64,000 nucleotides of DNA from an uncultured Rhodopila sp. (lineage in GTDB: Bacteria; Pseudomonadota; Alphaproteobacteria; Acetobacterales; Acetobacteraceae), in NCBI GenBank assembly GCA_903932145.1, contig CAIZFE010000101.1, positions 122,917-186,916 on the forward strand, written 5' to 3'. The translations under genes were made by a program, and so were the position numbers. The notes below the pieces were generated by a model. That model was given only the letters and a program-made list of their open reading frames with translations. It was not told the DNA's origin and did not search any database. Positions within the stretch are counted from its first letter, which is position 1. Every line of letters begins with the position of its first letter. Shown here in pieces: positions 43,855 to 55,666 of this stretch.

Positions 43855-45316
43855 TATCATGCGCCAGCTTCCAATCATGTCCGGCCCCGCGCGCGGTTGG
43901 GACGCGGTGGCCCATCTGGATATTGCCGGCGTGACCGCGGACAGCCGTCAGGTCGTGCCGGGCGATCTGTTCGCCGCCCTTCCGGGTTTACACGCGGACG
44001 GGCGCAGTTTCATCGCCGATGCGGTCGCACGCGGGGCGATTGCCATTCTCGCCCCTACGGGAACCGAGTGGCCGCCGGGAGTGCCGCCGCGGCCGGTCAT
44101 TATCGACGCCGAACCGCGTCAGTCTCTGGCCCGGATCGCCGCTGTGCTGGCGGGTCCGCAGCCAGAAACCGTGGTCGCGGTCACCGGCACCAACGGTAAG
44201 ACCAGCACGGCTGAGTTCACCCGGCAGCTTTGGGCATCCACCGGCATAAAAGCCGCCAGCCTTGGCACGCTGGGTTTGATTGCCCCGGGTTTCGATCCCG
44301 GCCCCGGCCTGACGACACCCGATCCGGTCAGTCTGGCCGAAACGCTGGCCGGGCTGGCTCGGCACGGCATCACCAAGGCGGCGATCGAGGCCTCATCGCA
44401 TGGGCTCGACCAGTTCCGTCTGGACGGGGTGCGCCTCGCTGCCGCCGCGTTCACTAACCTGACACGCGATCATCTGGATTATCACGGCACGCTGGAGGCC
44501 TATCGTCACGCCAAGCTGCGGCTGTTCGAGGTGCTGCTACCGGCGGGAGCGCCCGCCATCGTGCATGCCGATATGGATCCGGCCACGTTCGCCGCATTGC
44601 GGGAGATCGCGCAACGCCGCCACCTGGACTTGCGGACGGTGGGCGAACGGGGCACCCGCCTGCAACTGATCGACGCCCGGCCGCGTCCGGATGGCCAGGA
44701 TTTGACACTTCTCGTCGACGGCCAACGCAAGCAGGTCATGCTGAATCTGCCCGGCCGCTTCCAGGCGGATAACGTCCTGGTCGCCGCCGCCCTGACCGAG
44801 GCCCTGGGTCTCACCGATGTATTGGACCGCTTACCGGTCCTGACCGGTGTGCGGGGACGCATGGAACGGGCCGTGACCCTGCCGAACGGGGCGGTCGCCT
44901 ACGTCGATTATGCCCATACGCCGGATGCGCTGGAACGTTTGCTCACCGCGCTGCGGCCTCACACGACCGGCCGGCTGCACGTCGTATTCGGCGCCGGCGG
45001 CGACCGTGATCGTGGCAAGCGCCCGCTGATGGGCCAGGCCGCCGCCAGTCTCGCCGACTGCGCGATCGTGACCGACGACAACCCCCGCACCGAGGATCCG
45101 GCGCGTATTCGCGCCGCGATTATGGCCGCGTGTGCCGGAGCACGTGAGATCGGGGACCGGGCAAAGGCGATCGAGACCGCGTTGAACGACCTGCGCCCCG
45201 GCGATGTGCTGGTCGTTGCCGGCAAAGGGCACGAGCAAGGACAGACGGTCGGCAAAACGGTGCTTCCGTTCGACGATGTCAGCGTCATTCGTCACCTCGT
45301 GGGGATCGTCGCATGA
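43841..45316 (+). CDS. murE: UDP-MurNAc-tripeptide synthetase MurE (meso-diaminopimelate type)
   Basis: MurE adds the third amino acid to the peptidoglycan stem. The 491-residue protein has the Mur ligase P-loop VTGTNGKTSTAEF, IEASSHGLDQFRLDGV, and the C-terminal TDDNPRTEDPARI. The DNPR motif selects meso-diaminopimelate, as expected in Gram-negative bacteria. ATG 43841 overlaps the end of ftsI; ATG 43859 is the other option, and neither has a clear ribosome site. It overlaps murF by four bases. Confidence 0.96.
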   Translation: MRLADIMRQLPIMSGPARGWDAVAHLDIAGVTADSRQVVPGDLFAALPGLHADGRSFIADAVARGAIAILAPTGTEWPPGVPPRPVIIDAEPRQSLARIAAVLAGPQPETVVAVTGTNGKTSTAEFTRQLWASTGIKAASLGTLGLIAPGFDPGPGLTTPDPVSLAETLAGLARHGITKAAIEASSHGLDQFRLDGVRLAAAAFTNLTRDHLDYHGTLEAYRHAKLRLFEVLLPAGAPAIVHADMDPATFAALREIAQRRHLDLRTVGERGTRLQLIDARPRPDGQDLTLLVDGQRKQVMLNLPGRFQADNVLVAAALTEALGLTDVLDRLPVLTGVRGRMERAVTLPNGAVAYVDYAHTPDALERLLTALRPHTTGRLHVVFGAGGDRDRGKRPLMGQAAASLADCAIVTDDNPRTEDPARIRAAIMAACAGAREIGDRAKAIETALNDLRPGDVLVVAGKGHEQGQTVGKTVLPFDDVSVIRHLVGIVA

Positions 45317-46722
45317 CCCGGCCATTATGGACCGCCGACGAACTTGCCGAGGCGACCGGTGGCACGCTGTCCCGGCCGTTCGACGCCAACGGCCTGTCCA
45401 TCGACACGCGGACGCTCACCCCGGACGATCTGTTCGTGGCTTTGCTGGGTGAAGGCCGCGATGGCCATGCCTTCGTCGCGGATGCGTTGGCCAAGGGGGC
45501 TGCCGGTGCGCTGGTGCACGACGACGTCGCGCCATCGGAGCCGGTTTTGCGCGTGGACGACACGCTGGCGGGTTTGGCCCGCCTTGGCGCCTTTGCCCGC
45601 AGCCGGTTCGGCATGAGCGGCGGCCTGACGGTCGCGGTCACCGGCAGCGTCGGCAAGACGACGACCAAGGAAATGCTGCGTGCGGCGTTGTCCGCATTCG
45701 GCACCACGCATGCGGCCGTCGCCTCCTACAACAACCATTGGGGCCTGCCGCTTACTTTGGCCCGCACGCCGCGCGACGCGATGTTCTGTATCGCCGAGAT
45801 CGGCATGAACCACGCCGGAGAGATCGCGCCCCTGGCCCGCCTGGCGCGTCCGCATGTTGCCGTCATCACGACCATCGCCAAGGCGCACGTCGGACACCTC
45901 GGCAGCATCGAAGCGATTGCCGACGAAAAAGCCAGCGTCATGCAGGGGCTGGAGCCCGGCGGGATCGCCGTGCTGCCGGCGGACTCGCCTCAGATAGAAC
46001 GATTAAAGGCCGCTGCCGGCGACGGCGTGGTGATGTTGACGTTCGGCGCCGATCCCTCGGCTGATGTTCGGTTGGTTCATCGGGAAGCGGATGCCGACGG
46101 ATCGCTGATCCATATTGATGTCGTCGGTCACATGGTCTCCCTGCGGCTGAACGCGCCCGGGCAGCATATGGCCATGAATGCGGTCGCCACACTTGCCGTG
46201 GTCGCCGCACTCGGATTCAATCCGGTCCAGGCGATCGATGCGCTGGAGGCGTTCGCCCCGCTGGCCGGTCGCGGCGCGCGACGGGAACTTCTGCTGCAAG
46301 ACGGGCCGGCGTTGCTGCTGGACGAAAGCTACAACGGCAACGGTGCGTCGATTCGCGCGGCACTCGACGTTCTGCGGCTGCAACCGGCCGGCCGCCGGAT
46401 CGCGGTGCTGGGTGACATGTTGGAACTGGGCGACGAAGGACCAGCCGAACACGCGGCTCTGGCCGAGGCGGTCATTGCGTCCGCCGATCGCCTGTTCACC
46501 TGCGGTCCGCTGATGCGCACTTTATTCGATGCCGTTCCGGCCGCGCTGCGTGGGTGCCATGCCGCCGATTCCGCCGCCCTCGCACCGATTGTCCGCGCCG
46601 CCCTTGCGCGTGGCGATGCGATCCTGGTCAAGGGAAGCCTCGGCAGCGGCATGAAACGTGTGATCGAGGCTATCGAATCCTCCTCGCTTCAGCCCTCCAC
46701 ATCGAACGCCGGAGCCGGCTGA
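45313..46722 (+). CDS. murF: UDP-MurNAc-tripeptide--D-Ala-D-Ala ligase MurF
   Basis: MurF attaches D-Ala-D-Ala to the stem peptide. The 469-residue protein has the N-terminal domain with [17 protein letters not shown], the P-loop [32 protein letters not shown], and the C-terminal [19 protein letters not shown]. The Thr/Ser pattern at the P-loop is normal for MurF. Start and end overlap murE (four bases) and mraY (one base). Confidence 0.97.
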   Translation: MTRPLWTADELAEATGGTLSRPFDANGLSIDTRTLTPDDLFVALLGEGRDGHAFVADALAKGAAGALVHDDVAPSEPVLRVDDTLAGLARLGAFARSRFGMSGGLTVAVTGSVGKTTTKEMLRAALSAFGTTHAAVASYNNHWGLPLTLARTPRDAMFCIAEIGMNHAGEIAPLARLARPHVAVITTIAKAHVGHLGSIEAIADEKASVMQGLEPGGIAVLPADSPQIERLKAAAGDGVVMLTFGADPSADVRLVHREADADGSLIHIDVVGHMVSLRLNAPGQHMAMNAVATLAVVAALGFNPVQAIDALEAFAPLAGRGARRELLLQDGPALLLDESYNGNGASIRAALDVLRLQPAGRRIAVLGDMLELGDEGPAEHAALAEAVIASADRLFTCGPLMRTLFDAVPAALRGCHAADSAALAPIVRAALARGDAILVKGSLGSGMKRVIEAIESSSLQPSTSNAGAG

Positions 46723-47810
46723 TGCTCTATGTTTTGTTCCGGCCGCTCGCCGACCAGTTCATTCTGTTCAATCTGTTCCGCTACATCACGTTCCGGGCGG
46801 GTGCGGCGTGTATGACTGCGTTGATCGTCAGCTTCCTGATGGGACCCGGCGTGATACGCTGGCTGAAGTCGGTGCAGAAGCAGGGTCAGCCGATCCGGCT
46901 GGACGGACCGGAACGGCATCTGGTCGAAAAGAAAGGCACGCCCACGATGGGCGGCCTGCTGATCCTGGGCAGCCTGACCGTTTCCACTCTGCTGTGGGTC
47001 GATTTGAAAAACGGCTACATATGGCCGGTGCTGTTCGTGACCCTGGGATATGGCGCGCTGGGATTCTGGGACGACTATCTGAAGGTCACCAAACGCAACA
47101 CGAAAGGCGTCTCCGGCCGGGTTAAGCTGGTAATCCAGGCGCTGGTCGGCTTCATCACCGCGGTTTGGATCACCTCGCTGGCCAAAGGTCCGTTGGGCAC
47201 CGCGTTGACGGTCCCGGTGTTCAAGGAAATCATCATCCAGTTGGGGTATTTTTTCCCAGTGTTCGGCACGCTCGTCATGATGGGCGCGTCCAATGCCGTG
47301 AACCTGACGGACGGCCTGGACGGTCTGGCGATCGTGCCGACCATGATCGCCGCCGCCGTCTTGACGCTGATCGCCTATCTCGTCGGCAACCGTATTTTCG
47401 CGGAATACCTGCAACTGAACGCCGTGACCGGCGCTGGCGAGCTGGCGGTATTCTGCTCCGCTTTGGTCGGCGCCGGGATGGGGTTCCTGTGGTTCAACGC
47501 GCCGCCCGCCGCCGTGTTCATGGGCGATATCGGCAGCCTCGCGCTAGGGGGTGCTCTCGGCGCAGTGGCCATGGTCACCAAACATGAATTCGTGCTGATG
47601 ATCGTCGGCGGCCTGTTCGTCGTGGAAACCTTGTCCGTCATCATCCAGGTGTTTTGGTACAAGCGCACCGGCCGGCGGGTATTCCTGATGGCACCGCTGC
47701 ACCACCACTTCGAAAAGAAGGGCTGGGCAGAGCCGACCATCGTCATCCGGTTCTGGATCATCTCGATGATCCTCGCACTTCTCGGTCTGGCAACGTTGAA
47801 AATCCGATGA
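46722..47810 (+). CDS. mraY: Phospho-MurNAc-pentapeptide translocase MraY
   Basis: MraY makes lipid I in the inner membrane. The 362-residue protein has about ten TM helices. Key signatures are [21 protein letters not shown] (catalytic DD), [18 protein letters not shown], and [13 protein letters not shown] (the HHH loop). The TGATG junction shares one base with the murF stop. It ends with an ATGA overlap with murD. Confidence 0.98.
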   Translation: MLYVLFRPLADQFILFNLFRYITFRAGAACMTALIVSFLMGPGVIRWLKSVQKQGQPIRLDGPERHLVEKKGTPTMGGLLILGSLTVSTLLWVDLKNGYIWPVLFVTLGYGALGFWDDYLKVTKRNTKGVSGRVKLVIQALVGFITAVWITSLAKGPLGTALTVPVFKEIIIQLGYFFPVFGTLVMMGASNAVNLTDGLDGLAIVPTMIAAAVLTLIAYLVGNRIFAEYLQLNAVTGAGELAVFCSALVGAGMGFLWFNAPPAAVFMGDIGSLALGGALGAVAMVTKHEFVLMIVGGLFVVETLSVIIQVFWYKRTGRRVFLMAPLHHHFEKKGWAEPTIVIRFWIISMILALLGLATLKIR

Positions 47811-49174
47811 GCACTTTTTCCCCCACCTTGTTCAGCGGCAAACGCTTCGCCGTCGTCGGCCTGGGCAAGAACGGCCTGCCGGCAGCCCTGGCTTTGCGCG
47901 CCATGGGCGCCGAGGTTGTGGCGTGGGATGATAACCCCGCGTCGCGCGCGGCACCCGAGTTGGCCGCCTCCTCCGGCACCGGCAGTCTGGACGTGCGCGA
48001 TCCCGCCTCCCGTCCGTTCGTGTTCGACGCGCTGGTTTTGTCGCCGGGCATTCCACACCACTTGCCGAAACCGCATCCGATAGCAGCGCTGGCGATCGAA
48101 GCCGGCGTTCCCATCATTTCCGATGTGGAACTGCTGTTCCAGGCGGTACGCGCCTCTGGGTCACGCGCCCGGTTCGTCGGGATTACTGGAACGAACGGCA
48201 AATCGACTACGACTGCACTTCTGGCGCACATCCTCGAATGCGCCGAACGGCCGGCCGCCGCTGGCGCCAACCTCGGGCCTGCTGCCTTGTCTTTGCCGTT
48301 ACTGCCGGATGACGGCATCTATGTTCTTGAGATGTCGTCTTATATGTTGGAGCGACTCGCGACCGTGCGCTTCGATGCCGCGGTTATGCTCAATCTCAGC
48401 GCCGATCATTTAGACCGTCATGGCAGCATGGCCGGATATGCTATGGCCAAACGCGCTGTCTTTAACCGGCAGCAGACAGGCGACCTGGCGGTAATCGGGA
48501 TCGACGATCCCGGCTCCCGTACCATGGAAAAATGGCTCGCTACCCGTCCGGCGCAGGTTGTCCGGATATCCGGGCTCCATCGTCCGCTGGAAACCGGTTC
48601 AGCGCTGCCCGGCAAGCATAATGCGCAGAACGCGACGGCGGCGACCGCGGTGGCCAGGTTCCTCGGGGTGGACGACGAAATCATCGCCGCCGGGCTGTAC
48701 ACCTACCCCGGCCTGCCGCACCGCCAGCAGCGTATCGCGACGATCGAGGGCATTACCTTTATCAACGACAGCAAGGCGACCAACGCCGAAGCCACCGAAC
48801 GGGCGCTGGTCTGCTACGACCGGATGATCTGGATCGCCGGCGGGATGGCCAAGGAAGGCGGGATCGACCCCTTGTGGCATCTGTTCCACCGTGTCGTCCG
48901 CGTGCTGCTGATCGGCCGTGACGCCACGATTTTAGCGGAGACGCTGACCCGTATGGCGATCCCGTTCGACGTCGTCGGCACTTTGGAAACAGCGGTTCCC
49001 GCCGCGCTCGCGGCGGCAAAGGCAGAAAACGCATCAGTCGTCCTGCTCTCACCGGCCTGCGCAAGCTGGGATCAGTTCACCGGATACGACCAACGTGGCG
49101 ACCGGTTCGCCGAACTCGTTCGAGGCCTGGATCGCTCCGCCGATGCGCAAGATCATGATGCAGGAGCCGCCTGA
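47807..49174 (+). CDS. murD: UDP-MurNAc-L-alanine--D-glutamate ligase MurD
   Basis: The 455-residue Mur ligase adds D-Glu to UDP-MurNAc-Ala. It has an N-terminal Rossmann-like [20 protein letters not shown], the P-loop [19 protein letters not shown], and the C-terminal [16 protein letters not shown] and [12 protein letters not shown]. The start ATG overlaps the mraY stop by four bases; its own stop shares one base with the ftsW start. Confidence 0.97.
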   Translation: MSTFSPTLFSGKRFAVVGLGKNGLPAALALRAMGAEVVAWDDNPASRAAPELAASSGTGSLDVRDPASRPFVFDALVLSPGIPHHLPKPHPIAALAIEAGVPIISDVELLFQAVRASGSRARFVGITGTNGKSTTTALLAHILECAERPAAAGANLGPAALSLPLLPDDGIYVLEMSSYMLERLATVRFDAAVMLNLSADHLDRHGSMAGYAMAKRAVFNRQQTGDLAVIGIDDPGSRTMEKWLATRPAQVVRISGLHRPLETGSALPGKHNAQNATAATAVARFLGVDDEIIAAGLYTYPGLPHRQQRIATIEGITFINDSKATNAEATERALVCYDRMIWIAGGMAKEGGIDPLWHLFHRVVRVLLIGRDATILAETLTRMAIPFDVVGTLETAVPAALAAAKAENASVVLLSPACASWDQFTGYDQRGDRFAELVRGLDRSADAQDHDAGAA

Positions 49175-50292
49175 TGGCCGTGCTGTCCCGCACCGATGAC
49201 TCCCTTCTCGGCCGCTGGTTTTACAGTGTGGATCGCTGGACCCTGGGTGCGATCGGCACATTGATCGGCTGCGGCTATGTTCTGATGCTCGCGGCCAGCC
49301 CGGCGGTCGCCGAACGCATCGGCGCGACCAGGGAAATGTTCATCCTGAAGCAGGTCGTCTTCCTGGCCCTCGCGGCCGTGATCGTGGTTTCGGTGTCGAT
49401 GCTGTCTCCGCGCGATATCAAGCGGCTGGCGATCGCCGGTTGCCTGATCGCGTTGGCCATGACCGCCGCGACGATGGTAATCGGGATGGAGATCAAGGGC
49501 GCGCGGCGCTGGATATCCCTGCCCGGCATGTCGGTGCAGCCGAGCGAATTCCTGAAGCCCTGCTTCGCTGTCACCGCCGCGTGGCTGTTGAGCGAAGGCA
49601 AGAAGTCTCCCCGCTTCCCCGGCATGATCCTGGCCTGCTGCGTCTGCGCCCTGATTCTGGGGTTGTTGAAGGCCCAGCCGGACATCGGGATGCTTGCGGT
49701 GGTCACGGTGGTCTTCCTGGCCCAGCTTTACATCGCCGGATTGCCGTTGACGCTGGTCGCGATCGGCATGGGCCTGATCGCGGGCGCCGCTGTCCTGGCG
49801 TACACGTTCATGCCGCACGTCCACAAACGCTTCGATGGCTACTGGAAAGGCGAGGGCGACCACTATCAGATCGATCGGGCGCTGGAAGCATTCGGCAATG
49901 GCGGTTTCATGGGACGGGGCGCCGGTGAGGGCCACGTCAAAGACATCCTGCCCGATGCGCATGCCGACTTCGTCTTCGCCGTGGCCGGCGAGGAGTTCGG
50001 CATGGTCATCTGCGTCTTCATTCTGTTTCTGTTTGCATTCATCGTCCTGCGCGGACTGTTGAAGCTGCTGAAAGAGCAGGACCTGTTCATCGTCCTGTCC
50101 TGCACCGGTCTGGTGACCGGTTTCGGCCTGCAGGCGTTCGTGAACATGGCCTCCACCCTCGGTTTGATCCCGACCAAGGGGATGACGTTGCCGTTCATCT
50201 CCTATGGCGGATCTTCGGTCGTCGCGGTCGCCCTCGGCATGGGCATGTTGCTGGCATTGACCCGCCGCCGTGGCCGGGAGGAGCCCGCATGA
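49174..50292 (+). CDS. ftsW: Septal peptidoglycan glycosyltransferase FtsW
   Basis: FtsW (SEDS family) polymerises lipid II at the septum with FtsI. The 372-residue protein has about ten TM helices and the SEDS motifs KGARRWISLPGMSVQPSEFL and the C-terminal KGMTLPFISYGGSSVVAVAL. The catalytic Asp region lies in the periplasmic loop with GRGAGEGHVKDILPDAHADF, typical of the family. It shares bases with murD and murG at either end. Confidence 0.97.
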   Translation: MAVLSRTDDSLLGRWFYSVDRWTLGAIGTLIGCGYVLMLAASPAVAERIGATREMFILKQVVFLALAAVIVVSVSMLSPRDIKRLAIAGCLIALAMTAATMVIGMEIKGARRWISLPGMSVQPSEFLKPCFAVTAAWLLSEGKKSPRFPGMILACCVCALILGLLKAQPDIGMLAVVTVVFLAQLYIAGLPLTLVAIGMGLIAGAAVLAYTFMPHVHKRFDGYWKGEGDHYQIDRALEAFGNGGFMGRGAGEGHVKDILPDAHADFVFAVAGEEFGMVICVFILFLFAFIVLRGLLKLLKEQDLFIVLSCTGLVTGFGLQAFVNMASTLGLIPTKGMTLPFISYGGSSVVAVALGMGMLLALTRRRGREEPA

Positions 50293-51413
50293 GGGGACCT
50301 GCCGCACAGCCGATCGTCATCGCCGCGGGCGGAACGGGCGGACATTTTTTCCCGGCCGAGGCGCTCGCTGCTGAATTGATCGCGCGCGGGCATCGCATCG
50401 TGCTGATGACCGACGTCCGCTCCGGTGGCTTGTCCAGTCCGACCTTCGCGGGGCACGAGCAACACGTTTTGCGTGGTGCCGGTATCGCGGGACGCGGCAT
50501 TTGGCATGGGGCTAAGGCGATCGGGGCGCTGGCGGCCGGGGTCGTGCAGGCGCGCGGTATCCTGGGTCGCATCGGGGCCGGCTGCGTCGTCGGATTTGGC
50601 GGCTATCCGTGTGTCGCGCCGATCCTGGCCGCCACTTCCTTGCGTCACCGGCCATCGATCATCCTGCAGGAACAGAACGCCATATTGGGCCGAGCCAATC
50701 GCTTCCTGGCGGCACGGGCGGATGTTCTGGCGCTGGGCTTCCAGGACACGCAACGCGTGCCGGCCGGGACCAAGACCGAGTTTACTGGCAACCCCGTGCG
50801 TCCGTCGATCTCGGCGCTGGCACAGGCCGGCTACATCGCCCCGGGCGATCACATCAGACTGTTGATACTTGGCGGCTCGCTCGGGGCCCGCGTGTTCAGT
50901 GATGTGGTGCCGGCTGCGTTGGGGGCACTCCCGGACTCCATCCGCACCCGCCTGTCGGTTGTGCAGCAGACACGGCCGGAGGATCTGGAGCGGGTCAGCG
51001 CGGCCTACACCGCGAATGGCATTGCCGCGGAACTGTCGCCATTTTTTCCCGACGTGGCCGCTCGGCTGGTAGCGTCGCATCTGGTGATCGCCCGGGCGGG
51101 AGCCTCGACCGTGGCCGAACTGGCGGTTGCCGGACGCCCGTCGATCTTGGTGCCACTGCCGGGCGCAATCGACGACCACCAATCGGTCAACGCGCGCGCC
51201 CTGGCCGCGGCCGGTGGCGCCCGGGTCATCCCGCAGACTCGATTTACCTCGGACACCCTGGCGGAACTGTTGACCGGTCTGCTCGCCGATTCGGCGGCGC
51301 TGGCCGAGGCCGCGGTTCACGCCCGCGGCCAGGCGCGTGCGGACGCGGCGTCTCGCCTAGCCGATCTTGTTGAATATCAAATGGCGGCCGCATCGGCCGG
51401 AGAACACACATGA
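50289..51413 (+). CDS. murG: Lipid II synthase MurG
   Basis: MurG is the GT28 N-acetylglucosaminyltransferase that turns lipid I into lipid II on the cytoplasmic face. The 374-residue protein has the glycine-rich start [64 protein letters not shown] and the UDP-GlcNAc site [24 protein letters not shown] overlaps couple it to ftsW and murC. Confidence 0.97.
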   Translation: MRGPAAQPIVIAAGGTGGHFFPAEALAAELIARGHRIVLMTDVRSGGLSSPTFAGHEQHVLRGAGIAGRGIWHGAKAIGALAAGVVQARGILGRIGAGCVVGFGGYPCVAPILAATSLRHRPSIILQEQNAILGRANRFLAARADVLALGFQDTQRVPAGTKTEFTGNPVRPSISALAQAGYIAPGDHIRLLILGGSLGARVFSDVVPAALGALPDSIRTRLSVVQQTRPEDLERVSAAYTANGIAAELSPFFPDVAARLVASHLVIARAGASTVAELAVAGRPSILVPLPGAIDDHQSVNARALAAAGGARVIPQTRFTSDTLAELLTGLLADSAALAEAAVHARGQARADAASRLADLVEYQMAAASAGEHT

Positions 51414-52864
51414 GGGCTTTGCCGCTATCGATCGGCACCATCCATTTCGTCGGCATCGGCGGCATTGGCATGTCCGGTATCGCGGAGGTTCTGCACACTC
51501 TGGGATACGCCGTGCAGGGCAGCGACATTTCCGAATCCGCCAACGTCCTGCGGCTGCGGGAGTCCGGGATTCAGGTGTCCATCGGCCATGCGGCCGAAAA
51601 TCTTGGATCGGCGCAGGTTGTCGTGGTGTCCACGGCGGTGAAACGCGACAACCCCGAGGTCGCGGCGGCCCGCGCCCGATTGATTCCCGTCGTGCGGCGC
51701 GCCGAAATGCTGGCGGAGCTGATGCGGCTGAAATGGTCGGTCGCGGTGGGCGGGACGCATGGCAAGACCACGACCACCAGCCTGATCGCCTGCGTGCTGG
51801 AAGCGGCCCACCTCGACCCGACCGTTATCAACGGCGGCATCATCAACGCTTATGGCACCAACACCCGTATGGGCAGCGGCGACTGGATGGTGGTCGAGGC
51901 GGACGAAAGCGACGGATCGTTCCTGCGCCTGCCCGCGATCATCGCCGTCGTCACCAATATGGACCCGGAGCACCTGGATCACTGGGGCACCGGCGAGGCG
52001 ATGATCGCCGCGTACGACCAGTTCGTCGCCAACATTCCGTTCTATGGTTTCGCCGTGCTGTGCATCGATCACCCCGAGGTGCAGCAGATGATACCGCGGC
52101 TGTCCGATCACCGCATCGTCACCTACGGCTTCTCGCCACAGGCCGACGTTCGCGCGATACGGGTGTCGCCGGATAAGCACGGATCGACGTTCTACGTGTC
52201 GGTCACCGACCGTTTTCGCAACCGGTCGCGCGAGATGGGTCCGTTCCGCTTGCCGATGCTTGGCGCCCATAACGTGCAAAACGCCCTGGCAGCCATCGCG
52301 GTCGGCATTGAGATGGAAATCAGCGACGCGACGCTGCGGGATGCATTCCTCGGCTTCAAGGGGGTCAAACGCCGCTTCACCAAGACCGGTGAGGCCGGCG
52401 GCATCACGATCATCGACGATTACGGCCACCACCCGGTGGAAATCGCCGCCGTCCTTAAGGCCGCCCGCCAGGCCGGCGCTCGCGACGTCGTGGCGGTGGT
52501 GCAACCCCACCGTTACTCGCGGCTGGAGTCGCTGTTCAACGATTTCTGCACCTGTATGAACGATGCGGGCACCGTGATCGTCGCCGATGTTTATGCGGCC
52601 GGCGAACAACCGATACCGGGGATCACGCGCGATGCTTTGGTCGAAGGACTGCGGGCGCGCGGCCATCGCAGTGTCGTCGCTCTGCCGACACCTGCTCATC
52701 TGGCCGAAATGGTGCATGCCATCGCGCGTTCGGGCGACTTCGTGGTGTGCCTCGGAGCCGGTTCGATTACGCAATGGGCAGCGACGCTGCCCGCTGATCT
52801 GGCGGCATTACAGGCTGTCGGCTCAAAGCAGGCGGGCGGCACCAAGCGGACACCGGCGCCATGA
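51410..52864 (+). CDS. murC: UDP-N-acetylmuramate--L-alanine ligase MurC
   Basis: MurC adds L-Ala to UDP-MurNAc, the first stem residue. The 484-residue protein has [18 protein letters not shown], the P-loop [42 protein letters not shown], and the late [18 protein letters not shown]. All match MurC. It overlaps murG and murB by four bases each. Confidence 0.98.
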   Translation: MRALPLSIGTIHFVGIGGIGMSGIAEVLHTLGYAVQGSDISESANVLRLRESGIQVSIGHAAENLGSAQVVVVSTAVKRDNPEVAAARARLIPVVRRAEMLAELMRLKWSVAVGGTHGKTTTTSLIACVLEAAHLDPTVINGGIINAYGTNTRMGSGDWMVVEADESDGSFLRLPAIIAVVTNMDPEHLDHWGTGEAMIAAYDQFVANIPFYGFAVLCIDHPEVQQMIPRLSDHRIVTYGFSPQADVRAIRVSPDKHGSTFYVSVTDRFRNRSREMGPFRLPMLGAHNVQNALAAIAVGIEMEISDATLRDAFLGFKGVKRRFTKTGEAGGITIIDDYGHHPVEIAAVLKAARQAGARDVVAVVQPHRYSRLESLFNDFCTCMNDAGTVIVADVYAAGEQPIPGITRDALVEGLRARGHRSVVALPTPAHLAEMVHAIARSGDFVVCLGAGSITQWAATLPADLAALQAVGSKQAGGTKRTPAP

Positions 52865-53823
52865 TGACCGCGACACACAGTCCCGGACTTATCGACATGT
52901 TGCCGAAAGTGCGTGGCCGCGTGCAGGTCGATGCGCCGCTGGCACCATTTACATGGTTTCGAGCGGGCGGCGCCGCCGAGGTGCTTGTGCGGCCGGCCGA
53001 TGCTGATGATCTGTCAAGCTTTCTTGCCGCGTTGCCGCACGAGGTCCCGATGCATGTGATCGGCGCCTGTTCCAATCTGATCGTGCGGGACGGTGGTCTG
53101 CCGGGCGTCACGATCCGTCTGGCGCGCGGATTTTCCACGATTGAGACCGGTGCCGGCGGGATCACCGCCGGGGCGGCGGCTTTGGATGTCACCGTCGCCG
53201 AACACGCCGCTGCCGCCGGCCTGACCGGGCTAGAGTTTCTGTCGGGGATTCCCGGATCGATCGGTGGGGCCGTGGCGATGAATGCTGGCGCCTATGGCGG
53301 CGATCTGGCGACGGTTCTGGACTGGGCTGACATCGTAACCCGCACCGGCGAACAGCGCAGATTGCTCGGCGCACAGTTGGCTTTCGCGTATCGCCACGCC
53401 GCACTGCCATCCGGGGCCATCGTCACACGGGTCCACCTGCGCGCCACGCCGGGCGCGGCGCCGCTGATTGCTGCCCGCATGGCGGAGATCAAGACCTCGC
53501 GTGAGGCGTCGCAGCCGGTGCGCGCCCGAACCGGTGGCTCGACCTTCCGCAATCCGGACGGGATGAAGGCGTGGGAATTGATCGACGGCGCGGGTTGCCG
53601 CGGCCTGACCCGCGGCGATGCCATGGTGTCCGACAAGCACTGCAATTTTCTGATCAACACCGGTTCGGCGACAGCCGCCGATATCGAAGGGCTGGGCGAA
53701 GAGGTCCGCCGCCGTGTGCTCGCGGCGACCGGAGTCACGCTGGAGTGGGAAATCCGCCGCATCGGCCGTCCCGGCGGCAAGCCCGCGGTGGTGCCGGACG
53801 CCGCTCGGGAAACCGGCGCATGA
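52861..53823 (+). CDS. murB: UDP-N-acetylenolpyruvoylglucosamine reductase MurB
   Basis: MurB is an FAD enzyme that makes UDP-MurNAc with NADPH. The 320-residue protein is a type II Mur[55 protein letters not shown], and the C-terminal [19 protein letters not shown] with the catalytic Ser, then [17 protein letters not shown]. Two adjacent ATGs (52861 and 52864) could start it; both are coupled to murC. Confidence 0.97.
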   Translation: MMTATHSPGLIDMLPKVRGRVQVDAPLAPFTWFRAGGAAEVLVRPADADDLSSFLAALPHEVPMHVIGACSNLIVRDGGLPGVTIRLARGFSTIETGAGGITAGAAALDVTVAEHAAAAGLTGLEFLSGIPGSIGGAVAMNAGAYGGDLATVLDWADIVTRTGEQRRLLGAQLAFAYRHAALPSGAIVTRVHLRATPGAAPLIAARMAEIKTSREASQPVRARTGGSTFRNPDGMKAWELIDGAGCRGLTRGDAMVSDKHCNFLINTGSATAADIEGLGEEVRRRVLAATGVTLEWEIRRIGRPGGKPAVVPDAARETGA

Positions 53824-54740
53824 CCCGCGTTGTCGTCCTGTATGGCGGTATTTCGGCTGAACGCGAGGTCAGCCTGGCCAGCGGCATTCAGGTGATCGCC
53901 GCCCTTCGGGAGACCGGCTTCGACGTTGATGCCATCGACGTTGGCCACGATCTTGGTGCGGTCATCGCGGCGCTGACGCCGAAACCGGACGTGGTGTTCA
54001 ACGCGTTGCATGGCCGCTTCGGTGAGGACGGCGCGATTCAGGGCGTGCTGGATTGGCTGGGCATTCCTTACACCCACTCCGGCGTCCGCGCGTCGTCCGT
54101 CGCGATGGACAAAGAGGCGGCCAAGGCACTGTTCCTGTCTGCCGGACTGCCGGTCGCGCCAGGCCGGATGGTCGCGATCGAAGAGCTGCAAGCCTCCGAT
54201 CCGCTGCCGCTGCCCTATGTGGTCAAGCCGGTGAACGAAGGATCCTCGGTTGGCGTCACGGTTGTCCGTGGCGGTGACAATCGGCGTGCGGAGATCGTGC
54301 GGACCTGGACATTCGGACCGCGCGCCCTGGTGGAAGAATACATCCCCGGCCGCGAACTGACGGTCGCGGTATTGGACGACCGCGCGCTCGCGGTGACGGA
54401 AATCCGAGCGGTCGCGGGGGCGTTCTATGATTACGAGTCGAAGTATGCGGATGGCGGATCGCGGCACATTATTCCGGCGCCAGTGCACCCCGACATCTAT
54501 GCGCAAGCGATGCAGGTTGCGGTTGCCGCGCACCGGGCGTTGGGATGCCGAGGCGCCACCCGCTGCGACTTCCGTTACGACGACACAGCCGGAGAACCCG
54601 GCCGCCTGGTGCTGTTGGAGATCAATACGCAGCCGGGACTGACGGCCACCTCGCTGCTGCCGGAGCAGGCTGCTTATTGCGGAATGAGCTTTCCGAAGCT
54701 GTGCGCCTGGATGGTGGAGAACGCCGCATGTCGCGGGTGA
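53820..54740 (+). CDS. ddl: D-alanine--D-alanine ligase Ddl
   Basis: The 306-residue ATP-grasp protein makes the D-Ala-D-Ala used by MurF. Motifs: VVVLYGGISAEREVSLASG, HGRFGEDGAIQGVLDWLGIP, VVKPVNEGSSVGVTVV, and LLEINTQPGLTATSLLPEQA. The family-typical Tyr/Lys lid region is intact. It follows murB with a four-base overlap, and ftsQ begins 13 bases before its stop. Confidence 0.97.
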   Translation: MTRVVVLYGGISAEREVSLASGIQVIAALRETGFDVDAIDVGHDLGAVIAALTPKPDVVFNALHGRFGEDGAIQGVLDWLGIPYTHSGVRASSVAMDKEAAKALFLSAGLPVAPGRMVAIEELQASDPLPLPYVVKPVNEGSSVGVTVVRGGDNRRAEIVRTWTFGPRALVEEYIPGRELTVAVLDDRALAVTEIRAVAGAFYDYESKYADGGSRHIIPAPVHPDIYAQAMQVAVAAHRALGCRGATRCDFRYDDTAGEPGRLVLLEINTQPGLTATSLLPEQAAYCGMSFPKLCAWMVENAACRG

Positions 54741-55654
54741 AAAACTCGCCTCGGAACTCTGTTAACGACCGGCCCTCAGGCTGGCGCATGACCCTGCGCC
54801 GACAGCGGCGGCTGTTGCGCCCGGTGGCATGGGTCGGCGGCGCAATCGTGATCTGCGCGGTGGGCGTGATCGTCCTGCGGTCGGTGGGGCCACATGTCGG
54901 CCCCGGCAAGTCATTGATCACCATGCGCGAACGGCTGGGCGGGCTGGCGGCCGCTTCCGGGCTGCGGGTGACCGACATCGTGATCGAAGGACGTGAAAAT
55001 ACGCCGGAGCCCCTGCTCCGAGAGGCGATCGGTGTCTCGATGGGCGATCCGATCCTCGGCTTTTCGCTGGAGGATACCAGAGCCCGCATCGAATCGATCC
55101 AGTGGGTGGAAACCGCGACGGTGGAGCGCCGGTTGCCCGGCACTCTGGTGATCAATCTGAAAGAACGGGGACCATTCGCGATCTGGCAGAACCAGGGAAA
55201 ATACGCACTTGTCGATCGAAAAGGACAGGTCGTCGGCGATCGGGATATCTCGCAGTTTCGCCAGTTGCCGTTGATTGTCGGCCAGGGCGCGCCGGCCGCG
55301 GCCGCCGTGCTGCTGGACGCACTGCGGGATCGCCCGGCGCTGGCGGAGAAGGTCTCGGCCAGCGTCCGTGTCGGGGAGCGGCGGTGGAATCTGCGCATGA
55401 CCAACGGCATCGACGTGATGCTGCCGGAAGGACATGAAGTCGTCGCGCTGGATCGATTGATGCAACTACAGCAGGACCGCGCGGTGCTCGACCGTCCGTT
55501 GACGGCCATCGACATGCGGCTGCCGGATCGCCTGGTGTTTCGTCCCAGGCCCGATGCCTCCAAGACTGACACAAGAGACGGCGCCGTCATTCCCCCTGTG
55601 CCTCCCGCATCCAATCCGCCCACGGTTCCCGTGGTCGCAAAAAAAGCCAATTAG
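54728..55654 (+). CDS. ftsQ: Cell division protein FtsQ
   Basis: The 308-residue bitopic protein joins early and late divisome proteins. It has a basic cytoplasmic start (MTLRRQRRLLR), a TM helix at about 36-56, a POTRA domain opening with GLRVTDIVIEGRENTPEPLL, then the FtsQ domain with VETATVERRLPGTLVINLKE and QFRQLPLIVG. The C-terminal tail is Pro rich. ATG 54728 is inside ddl; no ribosome site is clear, so translation may be coupled. Confidence 0.95.
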   Translation: MSRVKNSPRNSVNDRPSGWRMTLRRQRRLLRPVAWVGGAIVICAVGVIVLRSVGPHVGPGKSLITMRERLGGLAAASGLRVTDIVIEGRENTPEPLLREAIGVSMGDPILGFSLEDTRARIESIQWVETATVERRLPGTLVINLKERGPFAIWQNQGKYALVDRKGQVVGDRDISQFRQLPLIVGQGAPAAAAVLLDALRDRPALAEKVSASVRVGERRWNLRMTNGIDVMLPEGHEVVALDRLMQLQQDRAVLDRPLTAIDMRLPDRLVFRPRPDASKTDTRDGAVIPPVPPASNPPTVPVVAKKAN

Positions 55655-55666
55655 GAGCACGAACGG

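Noticed and set aside
51425..52774. 449-codon open frame on the minus strand opposite murC
   Set aside because: Antisense to a well-supported Mur ligase, His/Gly/Arg-rich composition typical of a shadow frame, no ribosome site.
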